Assembly: GCF_018200035.1 (NCBI RefSeq)
Contig: NZ_CP073581.1
Span: 616,501 to 680,500, forward strand
Direction: 5' to 3'
From: Sulfitobacter albidus
GTDB taxonomy: Bacteria > Pseudomonadota > Alphaproteobacteria > Rhodobacterales > Rhodobacteraceae
Length of the DNA: 64,000 nucleotides
Shown: piece after piece, positions 27,154-35,205 of the stretch
Layout of the letters: each line of letters starts with the position of its first letter
Numbering within the stretch: position 1 is the stretch's first letter
Made by a program: the position numbers and the translations under genes
Notes under the pieces: model-generated
What the model saw: only the letters and a program-made list of their open reading frames with translations
The model's database searches: none
Told to the model about the DNA's origin: nothing

Positions 27154-27818
27154 ACGGGGCCGTCTGGCATCCCTCCCCGAACTTCGGCCCCCGTCGCGAT
27201 GGCGGACGGCCCGAGCTGATCGTCCTGCACTACACCGCGATGCAGAGTTGTGGGGCGGCGCGGGATCGTTTGTGTGATCCGTCGGCGGAGGTTTCCGCGC
27301 ATTATCTGATTGATACGGATGGCACCGTTCTGCACCTCGTGGATGAGGCGCAGCGCGCTTGGCACGCAGGCGCGGGAGAATGGGCGGGGCGCGGTGACAT
27401 CAATTCACGCTCGATCGGGATTGAGCTGGACAACGATGGGGCGACCCCTTTTGCCGAGGCGCAGATGCGGGCGCTTGAGCCGCTCATGCACGGGATCATG
27501 CAGCGGTGGGACATCCCGGCCTTCGGTGTCATCGGTCACTCCGACATGGCGCCGGGGCGCAAGGTGGACCCTGGCCCGCTGTTCGACTGGCCCTGGCTAG
27601 AGGCGGCGGGACTGGCGCGCGCGCGGGGCGTGGATCCGGGACCACGCGATGCGACGCCTGAGATGTTTCGTCAGGTCGCTGTCGCTGCGGGCTACACCGC
27701 GCCGTGCAGCGACGCGGATCTTCTGCAGGCGGTGCGGCTGCGCTACCGGGCCGGCGCGGAGGGGCCGCTTTGCCCGCAGGATTTCACGCCGCTGGGGCAC
27801 GCGGCTCTCTGGACTTGA
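27150..27818 (+). CDS. N-acetylmuramoyl-L-alanine amidase (Amidase_2, AmiD-like)
   Basis: A 222-residue zinc amidase that cuts muramyl-peptide bonds in peptidoglycan or its fragments. LIVLHYTAMQSC holds the first zinc histidine, QRAWHAGAGEWAGR and SIGIELDN the middle motif, and GVIGHSDMAPGRKVDPG the second histidine and catalytic residues. No signal peptide is seen, so it may act on recycled muropeptides in the cytoplasm. The GTG start overlaps the lipoprotein stop. rnpB follows 25 bases downstream. Confidence 0.93.
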   Translation: MNGAVWHPSPNFGPRRDGGRPELIVLHYTAMQSCGAARDRLCDPSAEVSAHYLIDTDGTVLHLVDEAQRAWHAGAGEWAGRGDINSRSIGIELDNDGATPFAEAQMRALEPLMHGIMQRWDIPAFGVIGHSDMAPGRKVDPGPLFDWPWLEAAGLARARGVDPGPRDATPEMFRQVAVAAGYTAPCSDADLLQAVRLRYRAGAEGPLCPQDFTPLGHAALWT

Positions 27819-27842
27819 GCGGGGGCGCGGGGTAGGGCGGCA

Positions 27843-28229
27843 TTGTGCGGAAGGCTGGATGGTCGCTGCGCGGTGCAAGCCGCGGGGAGGAAAGTCCGGA
27901 CTCCAGAAAGTGACGGTGCCGGGTAACGCCCGGGCGGGGCAACCCGACGGAAAGCGCCACAGAAATGAAACCACCCCGCGTGCGGGGAACGGGTGAAACG
28001 GTGGGGTAAAAGCCCACCGCGGCGGTGGCAACATCGCCGGCAGGGCAAGCCCCACCGGGAGCAATGCCAAATAGGGACCGCGTGCCGGGAAACCGGCGGG
28101 GAGGCTTTGACCCCAGCAGGTCCGGGTTGGCAGCTAGAGGCGCGTCGGCAACGGCGGGCCAAGATGAATGACCATCCACGGGGGGCGTGCCCCCTGGGAC
28201 AGAATCCGGCTTACAGGCCTTCCGCACAC
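27843..28229 (+). ncRNA. rnpB: RNase P RNA, bacterial class A
   Basis: Catalytic RNA that trims the 5' end of pre-tRNAs. The universal cores are present: GAGGAAAGTCCGGACTCC at about 27886, the CAGAAATGAAACC region near 27960, GGTAAAAGCCCACC near 28004 and ACAGAATCCGGCTTACAGG near 28199. The ends pair as helix P1: GTGCGGAAGG (27845-27854) with CCTTCCGCAC (28218-28227). This fixes the boundaries to within a few bases. Confidence 0.96.
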
Positions 28230-28245
28230 CCTTGGCCCCGCGCAT

Positions 28246-28289
28246 CGGAATTTTTCGAAAATTCCGGACCGGAAAATTCGAATTTTCCG
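28246..28289. terminator. Paired AT-rich hairpins (copy B), after rnpB
   Basis: First hairpin CGGAATTTT-TCG-AAAATTCCG (28246-28266); 3 bases later a perfect 20-base palindrome CGGAAAATTCGAATTTTCCG (28270-28289). It starts 17 bases after the rnpB 3' end and is the likely rnpB terminator. Same design as the copies at 21370 and 38571. Confidence 0.7.
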
Positions 28290-28412
28290 ACGCCCGCGGC
28301 GGTCGTTGCGCGCAACGGGGGTTGACTCGCCCCCTTGTCACGGTAGAACGCAGCGATATGGATTTCGGGCGCGCGACCCTACGCAGGACGCCGCCGCACA
28401 GGAGAAGATAAG

Positions 28413-28580
28413 ATGGCAAAGCCAACCACGATCAAGATCCGTCTGAACTCGTCCGCGGGCACAGGCCATTTCTACGTCACCAAAAAGAACGCGCGCACGA
28501 TGACCGAGAAGATGGTCATCAAGAAATACGACCCCGTCGCGCGCAAGCACGTCGAGTACAAGGAAGGCAAGATCAAATAA
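28413..28580 (+). CDS. rpmG: 50S ribosomal protein L33
   Basis: A 55-residue large-subunit protein: [20 protein letters not shown] then [20 protein letters not shown], ending KEGKIK. This is the cysteine-free, zinc-independent L33 form. GGAGAAG lies just upstream of the ATG. A terminator follows at 28608, so it is a single-gene unit. Confidence 0.97.
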   Translation: MAKPTTIKIRLNSSAGTGHFYVTKKNARTMTEKMVIKKYDPVARKHVEYKEGKIK

Positions 28581-28607
28581 GATCTGCCGCCATGACCTGA
28601 TGAAAGG

Positions 28608-28631
28608 CCGCACCTCCGGGTGCGGTCTTTT
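28608..28631 (+). terminator. Rho-independent terminator after rpmG
   Basis: Stem CCGCACC / GGTGCGG with loop TCCG, followed by TCTTTT. It starts 28 bases after the L33 stop. Confidence 0.85.
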
Positions 28632-28648
28632 GCGTTCAAGGATACGCC

Positions 28649-29161
28649 ATGCGCCGCATCATGATCGTTGGAGGGCCGGGATCGGGAAAGTCGACGCTTG
28701 CGCGCACGCTGGGCGCGCGTCTGGGCCTGCCCGTGCATCACATGGACCACATTCATTGGCAGGGTGTCTGGGACGAACGCCCTAAAGAGGAAAAGATCCG
28801 CCTGGCCCATGCCGTCGAGGCGCAGGATGCCTGGGTGTTCGAGGGGGGCAATTCGGCGACCTATGACAACCGCATGGCGCGGGCGGATACGGTGATCTGG
28901 CTCGATCTGCCGGTGGGCCTGCGTCTGTGGCGGGTGACAAAGCGCACGCTGCGCTACGTCGGGCGGACGCGGCCGGATCTGCCGGAGGGGTGCCGCGAAA
29001 GGCTCAACCGCGAGACGGTGGTGTTCTACCGCTTTATCTGGCGGATGCGGCACGTCCAGCGCGCAAAGATCGCGGAGCGGTTCAATGCTGCGCGCCCGGA
29101 TCTGACCCGCGTGCATCTGCGCAGCCCCGCCGAAGTGCGTGCGTGGCTCGCGCAGATCTAG
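28649..29161 (+). CDS. P-loop kinase-like protein (FlaR/adenylate-kinase-like)
   Basis: A 170-residue P-loop NTPase. Walker A is MIVGGPGSGKSTLART at the N-terminus. VHHMDHIHWQGVW and WVFEGGNSATYDNRM are typical of the family labelled DNA topology modulation protein FlaR or adenylate kinase-like. The lid-like region is Arg-rich (LWRVTKRTLRYVGRTRPD). The substrate is not known and the topology name is historical. Its TAG overlaps the stop of the convergent DUF1272 gene within CTAG. Confidence 0.85.
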   Translation: MRRIMIVGGPGSGKSTLARTLGARLGLPVHHMDHIHWQGVWDERPKEEKIRLAHAVEAQDAWVFEGGNSATYDNRMARADTVIWLDLPVGLRLWRVTKRTLRYVGRTRPDLPEGCRERLNRETVVFYRFIWRMRHVQRAKIAERFNAARPDLTRVHLRSPAEVRAWLAQI

Positions 29162-29466
29162 CGATCGGCGGGCGGGATATCGCGCGCGGCGGCAACAAGC
29201 GCGTCGATGTCGGCTGGATCGTATTTCAGGGCACGCCGTTCGGTGCCGGAGATCTGGTGCAGGCGGCTGACGCCCGCGCGTCGAGCCGTGGCTGGCCGGA
29301 TCGGGCGCGGCACGAAGCCGCCCGCGCAATTCGGGCACACATCGTGCAGCACCTGCGTGACACAGTCGGCGCAGAACGTGCACTCATAGCTGCAGATGCG
29401 TGCAAGCGGGCTGTCGGGCGGCAGGTCGCGGTCGCACATCTCGCAGTTGGGCCGGATTTCCAGCAT
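29158..29466 (-). CDS. DUF1272 zinc-ribbon protein
   Basis: About 102 residues. The N-terminal 55 match DUF1272: MLEIRPNCEMCDRDLPPDS then ICSYECTFCADCVTQVL and CPNCAGGF, with four CxxC-type pairs that probably bind zinc. A C-terminal extension of about 45 residues (RRAGVSRLHQISGTERRALK) is longer than many members. I chose ATG 29466 because the family starts at MLEIRPNC; an ATG at 29484 adds six residues. Function unknown. Confidence 0.87.
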   Translation of the reverse strand: MLEIRPNCEMCDRDLPPDSPLARICSYECTFCADCVTQVLHDVCPNCAGGFVPRPIRPATARRAGVSRLHQISGTERRALKYDPADIDALVAAARDIPPADR

Positions 29467-29494
29467 GGCTTTCGTACCCTTCATGAGGCTCGAA

Positions 29495-29533
29495 ACAAAA
29501 AGCCCCGCCGGACACTGGGGTCTGGCGGGGCTT
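29495..29533 (-). terminator. Rho-independent terminator of the Bax inhibitor-1 gene
   Basis: On the minus strand, AAGCCCCGCC pairs with GGCGGGGCTT across a 14-base loop and is followed by TTTTTG. It begins about 24 bases after the stop at 29557. Confidence 0.85.
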
Positions 29534-29556
29534 GGGCCGTTAAGATCGTGTTGCGG

Positions 29557-30333
29557 TTACTCGCGGTTGCCGAGCAGTTGCAGCAGGAACATGAACATGT
29601 TGATGAAGTTCAGGTAGAGGCTCAGCGCGCCCATGATCGCCGCCTTGCCCAACCATTCGGTATCGCCGTGCTGCGCGTGCGCGATGTAGTCAGTCTTGAT
29701 CCGCTGGGTGTCATAGGCTGTCAGACCGGCAAAGATCAGAACACCGATGGCCGAGATCGCGAAGGTCAGCGCGGGGTTCGGGAAGAAGATGCTGACGATC
29801 GACGCGATGATCAGACCGATCACACCCATGATCAGGAAGCTACCCCAGGCGGAGATGTCCTTTTTCGTGGTGTAGCCCCAGAGGGACAGGCCCGCGAAGG
29901 CAATCGACGTCACCAGGAAGATCTGGATGATCGAGAAGCCGGTGTACACGAGGAAGATCGAACTGATCGACAGACCCATTACCAGTGCGAATGCGTAGAA
30001 GACCAGCTGAGCCGTGGCCGCCGACATCTTGTTGATCGCGGCGCTGAGGCCGAAGACAAACGCGAGGGGCGCGAACATGATCACCCATTTCAGCGGCGAG
30101 GCATAGATCGCGTAGCCGAGCGATGTCAGGTACTGACCTTCGCGCAGCTGGGCCGATGCCGCAGCCGGATCGGATGTCACGGCGAGGCCGGAAATCGCCC
30201 AAGCGGCGGCGAAAGTGATCAACATGCCCACGGACATCGTGCCGTAGACCTTGCTCATGTGTGCGCGCAGGCCCGCATCAATCGCGGCTGTGCGGCTTCC
30301 GGCACCTGTCCGGATTGTATTCACGTCTGCCAT
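29557..30333 (-). CDS. Bax inhibitor-1/YccA family membrane protein
   Basis: A 258-residue protein with about seven helices of the Bax inhibitor-1 (TMBIM) family. The N-terminus is soluble (MADVNTIRTGAGSRTAA), then come hydrophobic segments including LGYAIYASPLKWVIMFAPL and FAGLTAYDTQRIK, the conserved family motif with the aspartate of the calcium/pH switch. It ends LQLLGNRE. AGGGAG lies 6 bases before the ATG at 30333. Family members leak calcium or interact with membrane proteases. Confidence 0.93.
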   Translation of the reverse strand: MADVNTIRTGAGSRTAAIDAGLRAHMSKVYGTMSVGMLITFAAAWAISGLAVTSDPAAASAQLREGQYLTSLGYAIYASPLKWVIMFAPLAFVFGLSAAINKMSAATAQLVFYAFALVMGLSISSIFLVYTGFSIIQIFLVTSIAFAGLSLWGYTTKKDISAWGSFLIMGVIGLIIASIVSIFFPNPALTFAISAIGVLIFAGLTAYDTQRIKTDYIAHAQHGDTEWLGKAAIMGALSLYLNFINMFMFLLQLLGNRE

Positions 30334-30429
30334 GTAAAACTCCCTAATGTGCGAAACGGGCGCGGAACCCCGCGCTTCCTCGCCAATATCGGGTGCGCCC
30401 TCCCGCATTTCAAGAGGTTTCGGCGCCCC

Positions 30430-30633
30430 TTAGCCGCGCCAGTGGGCGGGTGCATCCCATATAGGGCGTCGTGCCTCGGCGCGGGCCTCATCGGGGGTGA
30501 TGCCGATATCGCGCAGGGCGGCGGCATCCAGTCGTGCGAGGGCCGCGCGGCTGCGCTGAAGCCGGATCAGAGCCGCAAGGCCCGGAAACCGGAGCGACAG
30601 GTGGAAACGGCGGGATTGAATGAGGGTTTTCAC
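30430..30633 (-). CDS. DUF1127 small protein
   Basis: A 67-residue basic protein. The C-terminal DUF1127 motif is clear: RSRAALARLDAAALRDIGIT and PDEARAEARRPIWD. I chose GTG 30633 because AGGAG lies 8 bases upstream; longer in-frame starts have no such signal. Small DUF1127 proteins affect RNA turnover and phosphate metabolism in other alphaproteobacteria. It is divergent from a LysR gene, which may control it. Confidence 0.88.
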   Translation of the reverse strand: MKTLIQSRRFHLSLRFPGLAALIRLQRSRAALARLDAAALRDIGITPDEARAEARRPIWDAPAHWRG

Positions 30634-30755
30634 GGCGGGATCTCCTGTGTGGTTGATGGGTCGAGTTTCTTTCATTCGTGTTGTTGATATATGCGTGACT
30701 CCATGACATAAGGAAAGCGAATGTTTGTTATGGAACGCATGCAGATCGGTGATGA

Positions 30756-31637
30756 ATGAGAAATCTTGATGTGGCGACCCTGCGCTCGTTTGTCGCGGTG
30801 GCCGAGGCGGGGGGCGTGACCCGGGCGGCAGGGTTCTTGAATTTGACGCAGTCGGCGGTCTCGATGCAGATCAAACGGCTCGAGGGGTTGTTGGACGTGG
30901 CGTTGTTCGACCGCAGCGGGCGGGGGGTCATCATGACGGCTGCGGGGGATCAACTGCTCAGCTACGCGCGCCGCATGGTGGCGCTCAATGATGAGGTCGT
31001 CGGCGCGCTGGGGGAGGTACAGCCCGCCGGCGTGCTGCGATTGGGTGTGCCGCATGACATCGTCAATCCGGCTATCCCCCAGGCGCTCAAACAGGCGGTA
31101 GCGGCGCATCCGGGTTTGCAGATCCATCTGGAATCCAGCCATACCCGCGTGCTCAAGGACAGCTTTGCCCGCGGCGACTGCGATATCATCCTGACAACCG
31201 AGGCCGATGTGGCGCCGGGGGGAGAAACCCTCGTGCAGCGGCCCCTGCGGTGGATCGGCGCGCCCGGTGCGGTGTCGTGGCAGCAACGCCCGGTGCCGAT
31301 CGCCTTTGGGCGGCTGTGCATCTTTCGCCCCCTCGTCATAGACGCGCTCAACGGCGCCGACATCCCGTGGCAGATGCTCGCCGAGAGTGACAATGACAGC
31401 ACCATCTACGCCACCGTCGGCGCCGATCTGGCAATACATGCGATGATCGAGGGCACCGAGCCTGCGCATCTTGCGCGCATCGACCACCGTGGCGCCTTGC
31501 CCGACCTGCCGGAGCAGCGAATCAATCTCTATTGCCGCAGCGGGAGCGACAGGGCCTTTTTGGAAGATATCTGCGCGATTCTGCGCCGCAGTTTCGCGGG
31601 CGCACCCAAAAACAGAAGAAGCGAAAAAACCGCTTAG
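30756..31637 (+). CDS. LysR-family transcriptional regulator
   Basis: A 293-residue regulator. The winged helix-turn-helix covers 1-60: LRSFVAVAEAGGVTRAAGFL, NLTQSAVSMQIKRLEGLLDV and ALFDRSGRGV. The periplasmic-binding-like effector domain follows from about 90. It is divergent from the DUF1127 gene, with 122 bases between that should hold the shared operator. The ligand is unknown. Confidence 0.92.
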   Translation: MRNLDVATLRSFVAVAEAGGVTRAAGFLNLTQSAVSMQIKRLEGLLDVALFDRSGRGVIMTAAGDQLLSYARRMVALNDEVVGALGEVQPAGVLRLGVPHDIVNPAIPQALKQAVAAHPGLQIHLESSHTRVLKDSFARGDCDIILTTEADVAPGGETLVQRPLRWIGAPGAVSWQQRPVPIAFGRLCIFRPLVIDALNGADIPWQMLAESDNDSTIYATVGADLAIHAMIEGTEPAHLARIDHRGALPDLPEQRINLYCRSGSDRAFLEDICAILRRSFAGAPKNRRSEKTA

Positions 31638-32033
31638 GCGGAAATCCGCTTACTCGCCGCGCGGAGGTCTGTGGCAGAAGCTGCATTATCCTGCGTTGAG
31701 TGATCTATATTTAGTGAATTGGCGCGAAACAGCGTCAATGTGATGATTATAACCGCTAATTACCGTAGAGATTTCCAATATTTTCCTGAAGCGCACAACT
31801 CAACCCGGAGTCCAGCGCGCCGGTAGTCGCCTTAAGGGTGTAAGATGTTGCCTTGTTGCGGAAAATCATCCGCCCCGACCGTTGCATCATGACAAATATT
31901 TAAGTTCGTCGGGCCGACGGATGGTGTAGACTGATAGACGAAACGTAAAGAACGTTTGCAACTATTCGGTTGTGTCATTCGTTCTTTTCCTGAGTGCGAT
32001 GCTGCACTCATATGAAGAAAGTGAAACCTTAAG
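31638..32033. other. Long AT-rich regulatory region upstream of the PraR-like gene
   Basis: Nearly 400 bases without a credible gene and clearly more AT-rich than the surroundings. Two palindromes stand out: CGTCGG-G-CCGACG (31907-31919) and a hairpin TGAGTGC-GATGCT-GCACTCA (31991-32010), which ends 23 bases before the ATG at 32034. The first could be an operator and the second a leader hairpin affecting translation. A small noncoding RNA in the middle cannot be excluded. Confidence 0.45.
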
Positions 32034-32405
32034 ATGGCTCATATCGTAGACACGCATGTCGGCAAGAAGATCCGCCAACGCCGTTGGCTTATCGGAATGA
32101 CGCAGCAGAAACTTGCGGAGCTTGTCGGCATCAAATTTCAACAGATCCAAAAGTACGAGACCGGCGCGAACCGCGTCAGCGCGTCACGGCTTTGGGATAT
32201 TTCAGAGGCGCTCGGCGTGCCAGTCGCCTTCTTCTTCGAAGGCATACGCAATGTTTCCGAAGAAACCGCTGAAAAAGAGAACGTCCCCGCCGACCTGCTC
32301 GGCGATAAGGAGGCGTTGGATCTCGTGCGCTCCTACTACTCAATACCGGAAAACCAGCGCCGCCGTCTGTTCGAGCTGGCGCGGGTCCTCAGCGACGTCG
32401 CTTAG
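32034..32405 (+). CDS. XRE-family regulator, PraR/PhrR-like
   Basis: A 123-residue DNA-binding protein. The helix-turn-helix spans about 10-65: KKIRQRRWLIGMTQQKLAEL, VGIKFQQIQKYETGANRVSA and SRLWDISEALGVPVAFFFEG. This closely resembles the alphaproteobacterial PraR/PhrR group that represses quorum-sensing and stress genes in rhizobia. The C-terminal half (ALDLVRSYYSIPENQRRRLF) is also typical. A long AT-rich leader precedes it and a strong terminator follows, so it is a single-gene unit. Its targets here are unknown. Confidence 0.9.
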   Translation: MAHIVDTHVGKKIRQRRWLIGMTQQKLAELVGIKFQQIQKYETGANRVSASRLWDISEALGVPVAFFFEGIRNVSEETAEKENVPADLLGDKEALDLVRSYYSIPENQRRRLFELARVLSDVA

Positions 32406-32425
32406 TTCCGACCGACACGAAAGCT

Positions 32426-32456
32426 AAAAGGCCGCGCAGCTTCTGCGCGGCCTTTT
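32426..32456 (+). terminator. Rho-independent terminator after the PraR-like gene
   Basis: A 13-base perfect stem AAAAGGCCGCGCA / TGCGCGGCCTTTT with loop GCTTC, 20 bases after the stop. It has A- and T-runs on both sides, so it could work in either direction. Confidence 0.92.
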
Positions 32457-32501
32457 GCTGTGGCGACTTGCTCCGGGTGATCTGGGATGGCAGGACAGGG
32501 C

Positions 32502-33323
32502 ATGAGTATTTCACCTTCCCTTTCTGAGCCATTGATCGGCGACTTGACAGAGGTGGCGCACGCGCTTGCCGACGCCGCTGGCGAGGCGATCCTTCCGTAT
32601 TTCCGCACTGCGCAGATGCAAACCGAAAACAAGCTTGAAGGCGGGTTTGACCCCGTCACAATTGCCGACCGTGCGGCGGAGCGGGCGATGCGCGCGGTTC
32701 TGGCGCACAGGCGGCCCGGCGATGCCATCCTCGGCGAGGAGGAGGGCCACAGCCCGGGCACAAGCGGGCTGACTTGGGTGCTTGATCCGATCGACGGCAC
32801 GCGGGGCTTCATTTCCGGCACGCCCACGTGGGGGGTGCTGATTGCCGTCGGCGGCGCGGATGGTCCGCAGATCGGTGTGATTGATCAGCCCTATATCGGC
32901 GAGCGTTTCATCGGTACGCCGCATGGGGTTTGGCTGCACCGAAATGGACAGGTGCAACCGCTGCGGACACGGGAACCGCGCCCCTTGGCGCAGGCGACGG
33001 TTTTCACCACTTTTCCAGAGGTGGGCACGGCGCAGGAAGGCGCGGCATTCGCCGCCGTCGCACGTCAGGCGATGCTCACGCGTTACGGTATGGATTGTTA
33101 CGCCTACGCGCTGGTTGCGAGCGGTCAGGTGGATCTGGTCATAGAGGCAGGGCTGAACGCCTACGACATTCAAGGCCCGCTGGCTCTCGTGCAGGCAGCG
33201 GGCGGGATTGTGACCGATTGGGACGGGGGCCCCGCGCATGCCGGTGGCCGGGCCATTGCAGCGGCCAATCCGCAGATCCACGCCGAGGCGCTTGCGATCC
33301 TGCGCCGCGAGATGCGCGGATGA
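32502..33323 (+). CDS. hisN: Histidinol-phosphatase, inositol monophosphatase family
   Basis: A 273-residue Mg-dependent phosphatase, probably the histidinol-phosphate step of histidine synthesis. Family motifs are present: the metal site GEEEGHS, DPIDGTRGFISG and the C-terminal EAGLNAYDIQGPLALVQAAGG. ATG 32502 follows AGGACAGG; ATG 32487 is an alternative. HisN is the closest family label, but other inositol-monophosphatase-like substrates are possible. Its stop overlaps the deaminase start (ATGA). Confidence 0.88.
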   Translation: MSISPSLSEPLIGDLTEVAHALADAAGEAILPYFRTAQMQTENKLEGGFDPVTIADRAAERAMRAVLAHRRPGDAILGEEEGHSPGTSGLTWVLDPIDGTRGFISGTPTWGVLIAVGGADGPQIGVIDQPYIGERFIGTPHGVWLHRNGQVQPLRTREPRPLAQATVFTTFPEVGTAQEGAAFAAVARQAMLTRYGMDCYAYALVASGQVDLVIEAGLNAYDIQGPLALVQAAGGIVTDWDGGPAHAGGRAIAAANPQIHAEALAILRREMRG

Positions 33324-34669
33324 GCGGCGTCACGCTGATCCGCAACGCCGCGTGCATCCTCACCATGGATGACGCGCGGCGCGAGCTGACGGACGCCGAT
33401 ATCCTGCTGAGGGACGGCACCATCGCCGAGATCGGGCAGGGCGTGGCCTGCCCCGACGGCGCAGATGTGGTCGAGGCGGCGGGATGTCTGGTCACGCCGG
33501 GACTGGTGAATTGCCATCATCACCTGTTCCAGACGCTGACCCGCGCCGTGCCCGCCGGGCAGGACGCGCTGTTGTTCGGCTGGCTGGAAACGCTCTATCC
33601 GATCTGGTCGCATCTGACGCCCGAGCATGTGTTTACCTCCGCACAGGTCGGTCTGGCCGAATTGGCCCTGTCGGGCTGTACGCTCTGCGCCGATCACCTC
33701 TACCTCTATCCCGGGGGCGTGCGGCTGGAGGATACCATCCACGCCGCGCGCGAGATCGGCCTGCGGTTCCAGCCCACGCGGGGATCGATGAGCATCGGGC
33801 AAAGTGCGGGCGGTCTGCCCCCCGATGCGCTGGTCGAGCGTGAGGCGGATATCCTCGACGATTGCATCCGCGTCATCGACGGGTTCCACGACGCCTCCGA
33901 GGGGTCGATGTGCCGGGTGGGGGTCGCGCCATGCTCCCCCTTCTCGGTGAGCCGCGAGCTGATGCGCGATGCGGCCGTGCTGGCGCGCGACAAGGGCGTG
34001 ATGCTGCACACCCATCTGGCCGAGAACGACGAGGATGTCGCCTATTCGCTGGCACAGTTCGGCTGTCGTCCCGGCGTCTACGCGCAGGATCTGGGCTGGG
34101 TTGGGCCGGATGTCTGGCACGCGCATTGCGTTAAGCTGGACGAAAGCGAAATCGCCCTATTTTCGCAGACAGGCACCGGCGTGGCGCATTGTCCGTGCTC
34201 AAATTGCCGACTGGGCAGCGGGATCGCCCCGGTGCGCGCGATGCGCGATGCGGGCGTGCCGGTGGGGCTGGGCGTGGACGGCTCTGCGAGCAATGACGCC
34301 GGATCCTTGGTGGCGGAGGCGCGCCAGGCCATGCTGCTGCAACGGGTGGCGCGCGGCGCGGATGCAATGAGCGCGCGCGAGGCGCTGGAGCTTGCGACGC
34401 GGGGCGGTGCCGACATTCTGGGGCGCCCCGAATGTGGACGGTTGGCGCCCGGCAAGCGCGCCGATGTTGCGCTGTGGGACATGCGCGGCATTGCAGCTGC
34501 GGGCAGCTGGGACATCGGTGCGATGCTGCTCGCCGGGCCGGGTGTGGTGAAGGGATTGTTCGTCGAGGGCCGCGAGATCGTGCGCGACGGGCAGCTGACG
34601 ACGGTGGACATGAAAGCGCTGTGCGCACGACAGAATGCAATGGTGAACGCGTTGAAGGAGACGGTATGA
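33320..34669 (+). CDS. 8-oxoguanine deaminase (amidohydrolase)
   Basis: A 449-residue zinc amidohydrolase converting 8-oxoguanine to uric acid and ammonia, part of oxidised-purine salvage. Metal ligands are visible: NCHHHLFQTLTR (HxH), MLHTHLAEND, VWHAHCVKLDESE and GLGVDGSASNDAGSL. The N-terminal beta segment LIRNAACILTMDDARREL is typical of the ATZ/TRZ group. The choice of 8-oxoguanine over other aromatic amines rests on overall similarity. It is coupled to hisN upstream and the CAP lipoprotein downstream by ATGA overlaps. Confidence 0.88.
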   Translation: MSGVTLIRNAACILTMDDARRELTDADILLRDGTIAEIGQGVACPDGADVVEAAGCLVTPGLVNCHHHLFQTLTRAVPAGQDALLFGWLETLYPIWSHLTPEHVFTSAQVGLAELALSGCTLCADHLYLYPGGVRLEDTIHAAREIGLRFQPTRGSMSIGQSAGGLPPDALVEREADILDDCIRVIDGFHDASEGSMCRVGVAPCSPFSVSRELMRDAAVLARDKGVMLHTHLAENDEDVAYSLAQFGCRPGVYAQDLGWVGPDVWHAHCVKLDESEIALFSQTGTGVAHCPCSNCRLGSGIAPVRAMRDAGVPVGLGVDGSASNDAGSLVAEARQAMLLQRVARGADAMSAREALELATRGGADILGRPECGRLAPGKRADVALWDMRGIAAAGSWDIGAMLLAGPGVVKGLFVEGREIVRDGQLTTVDMKALCARQNAMVNALKETV

Positions 34670-35148
34670 AGTTTTTGTATATGACGATTATGGTCGCGGG
34701 TCTGGCGGCGTGCGGCGAGGGCGGTCCAGATACGGCCGCATCCCCTTCAGCGGCTGCGCAGGCCCCGGCCGCAGGCACGTCTGACCGCCGCCCGGTTGCG
34801 TTGGTCAACGCCGTGCGCCGTGCCGCCGGGCGCGCGCCGATCCGTCGGAACGCCCGGCTGGACCGCGCCGCACAGATCCATGCCAATGATATGGCGCGCA
34901 ACAGCTTTTTCGCCCACACCGGCAGCGACGGATCAAAGCTGAAGGACCGTGTGAACCGCACGGGCTACGGCTGGTGCTTTCTGGCCGAGAACATTGCCGA
35001 AGGGTATCCCAGCCGACAGGCGGCCATCACCGGGTGGAAAGGCTCGCCCGGACACTACCGCAACATGGTCAACCCCAAGGCCGAGGAATTCGGAATAGCG
35101 GCGGTGGGCGGCTATCAGGTGATGGTTCTGGGCGCAGGCTCCTGCTGA
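34666..35148 (+). CDS. CAP/SCP-domain lipoprotein
   Basis: A 160-residue secreted protein. The signal MKFLYMTIMVAGLAAC has its lipobox cysteine at 16, and an Ala/Pro linker follows. The CAP domain starts VALVNAVRRAAGRAPIRRN and contains HANDMARNSFFAHTGSDGS, WCFLAENIAEGYPS and WKGSPGHYRNMVNPKAEEFG, including the usual histidine and glutamate pairs. AAGGAG precedes the ATG, which overlaps the deaminase stop. CAP proteins bind lipids or act in the envelope; a link to purine metabolism is not obvious. Confidence 0.9.
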   Translation: MKFLYMTIMVAGLAACGEGGPDTAASPSAAAQAPAAGTSDRRPVALVNAVRRAAGRAPIRRNARLDRAAQIHANDMARNSFFAHTGSDGSKLKDRVNRTGYGWCFLAENIAEGYPSRQAAITGWKGSPGHYRNMVNPKAEEFGIAAVGGYQVMVLGAGSC

Positions 35149-35205
35149 TCCGCGCGGGGTCGATTGCGCGCGGCGGGACCGCAGGCGGTCGCCGCGGGTC
35201 GCTCC

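Noticed and set aside
31962-32150. 62-residue minus-strand reading overlapping the PraR-like gene
   Set aside because: Antisense to a certain gene and its leader; no start signal.
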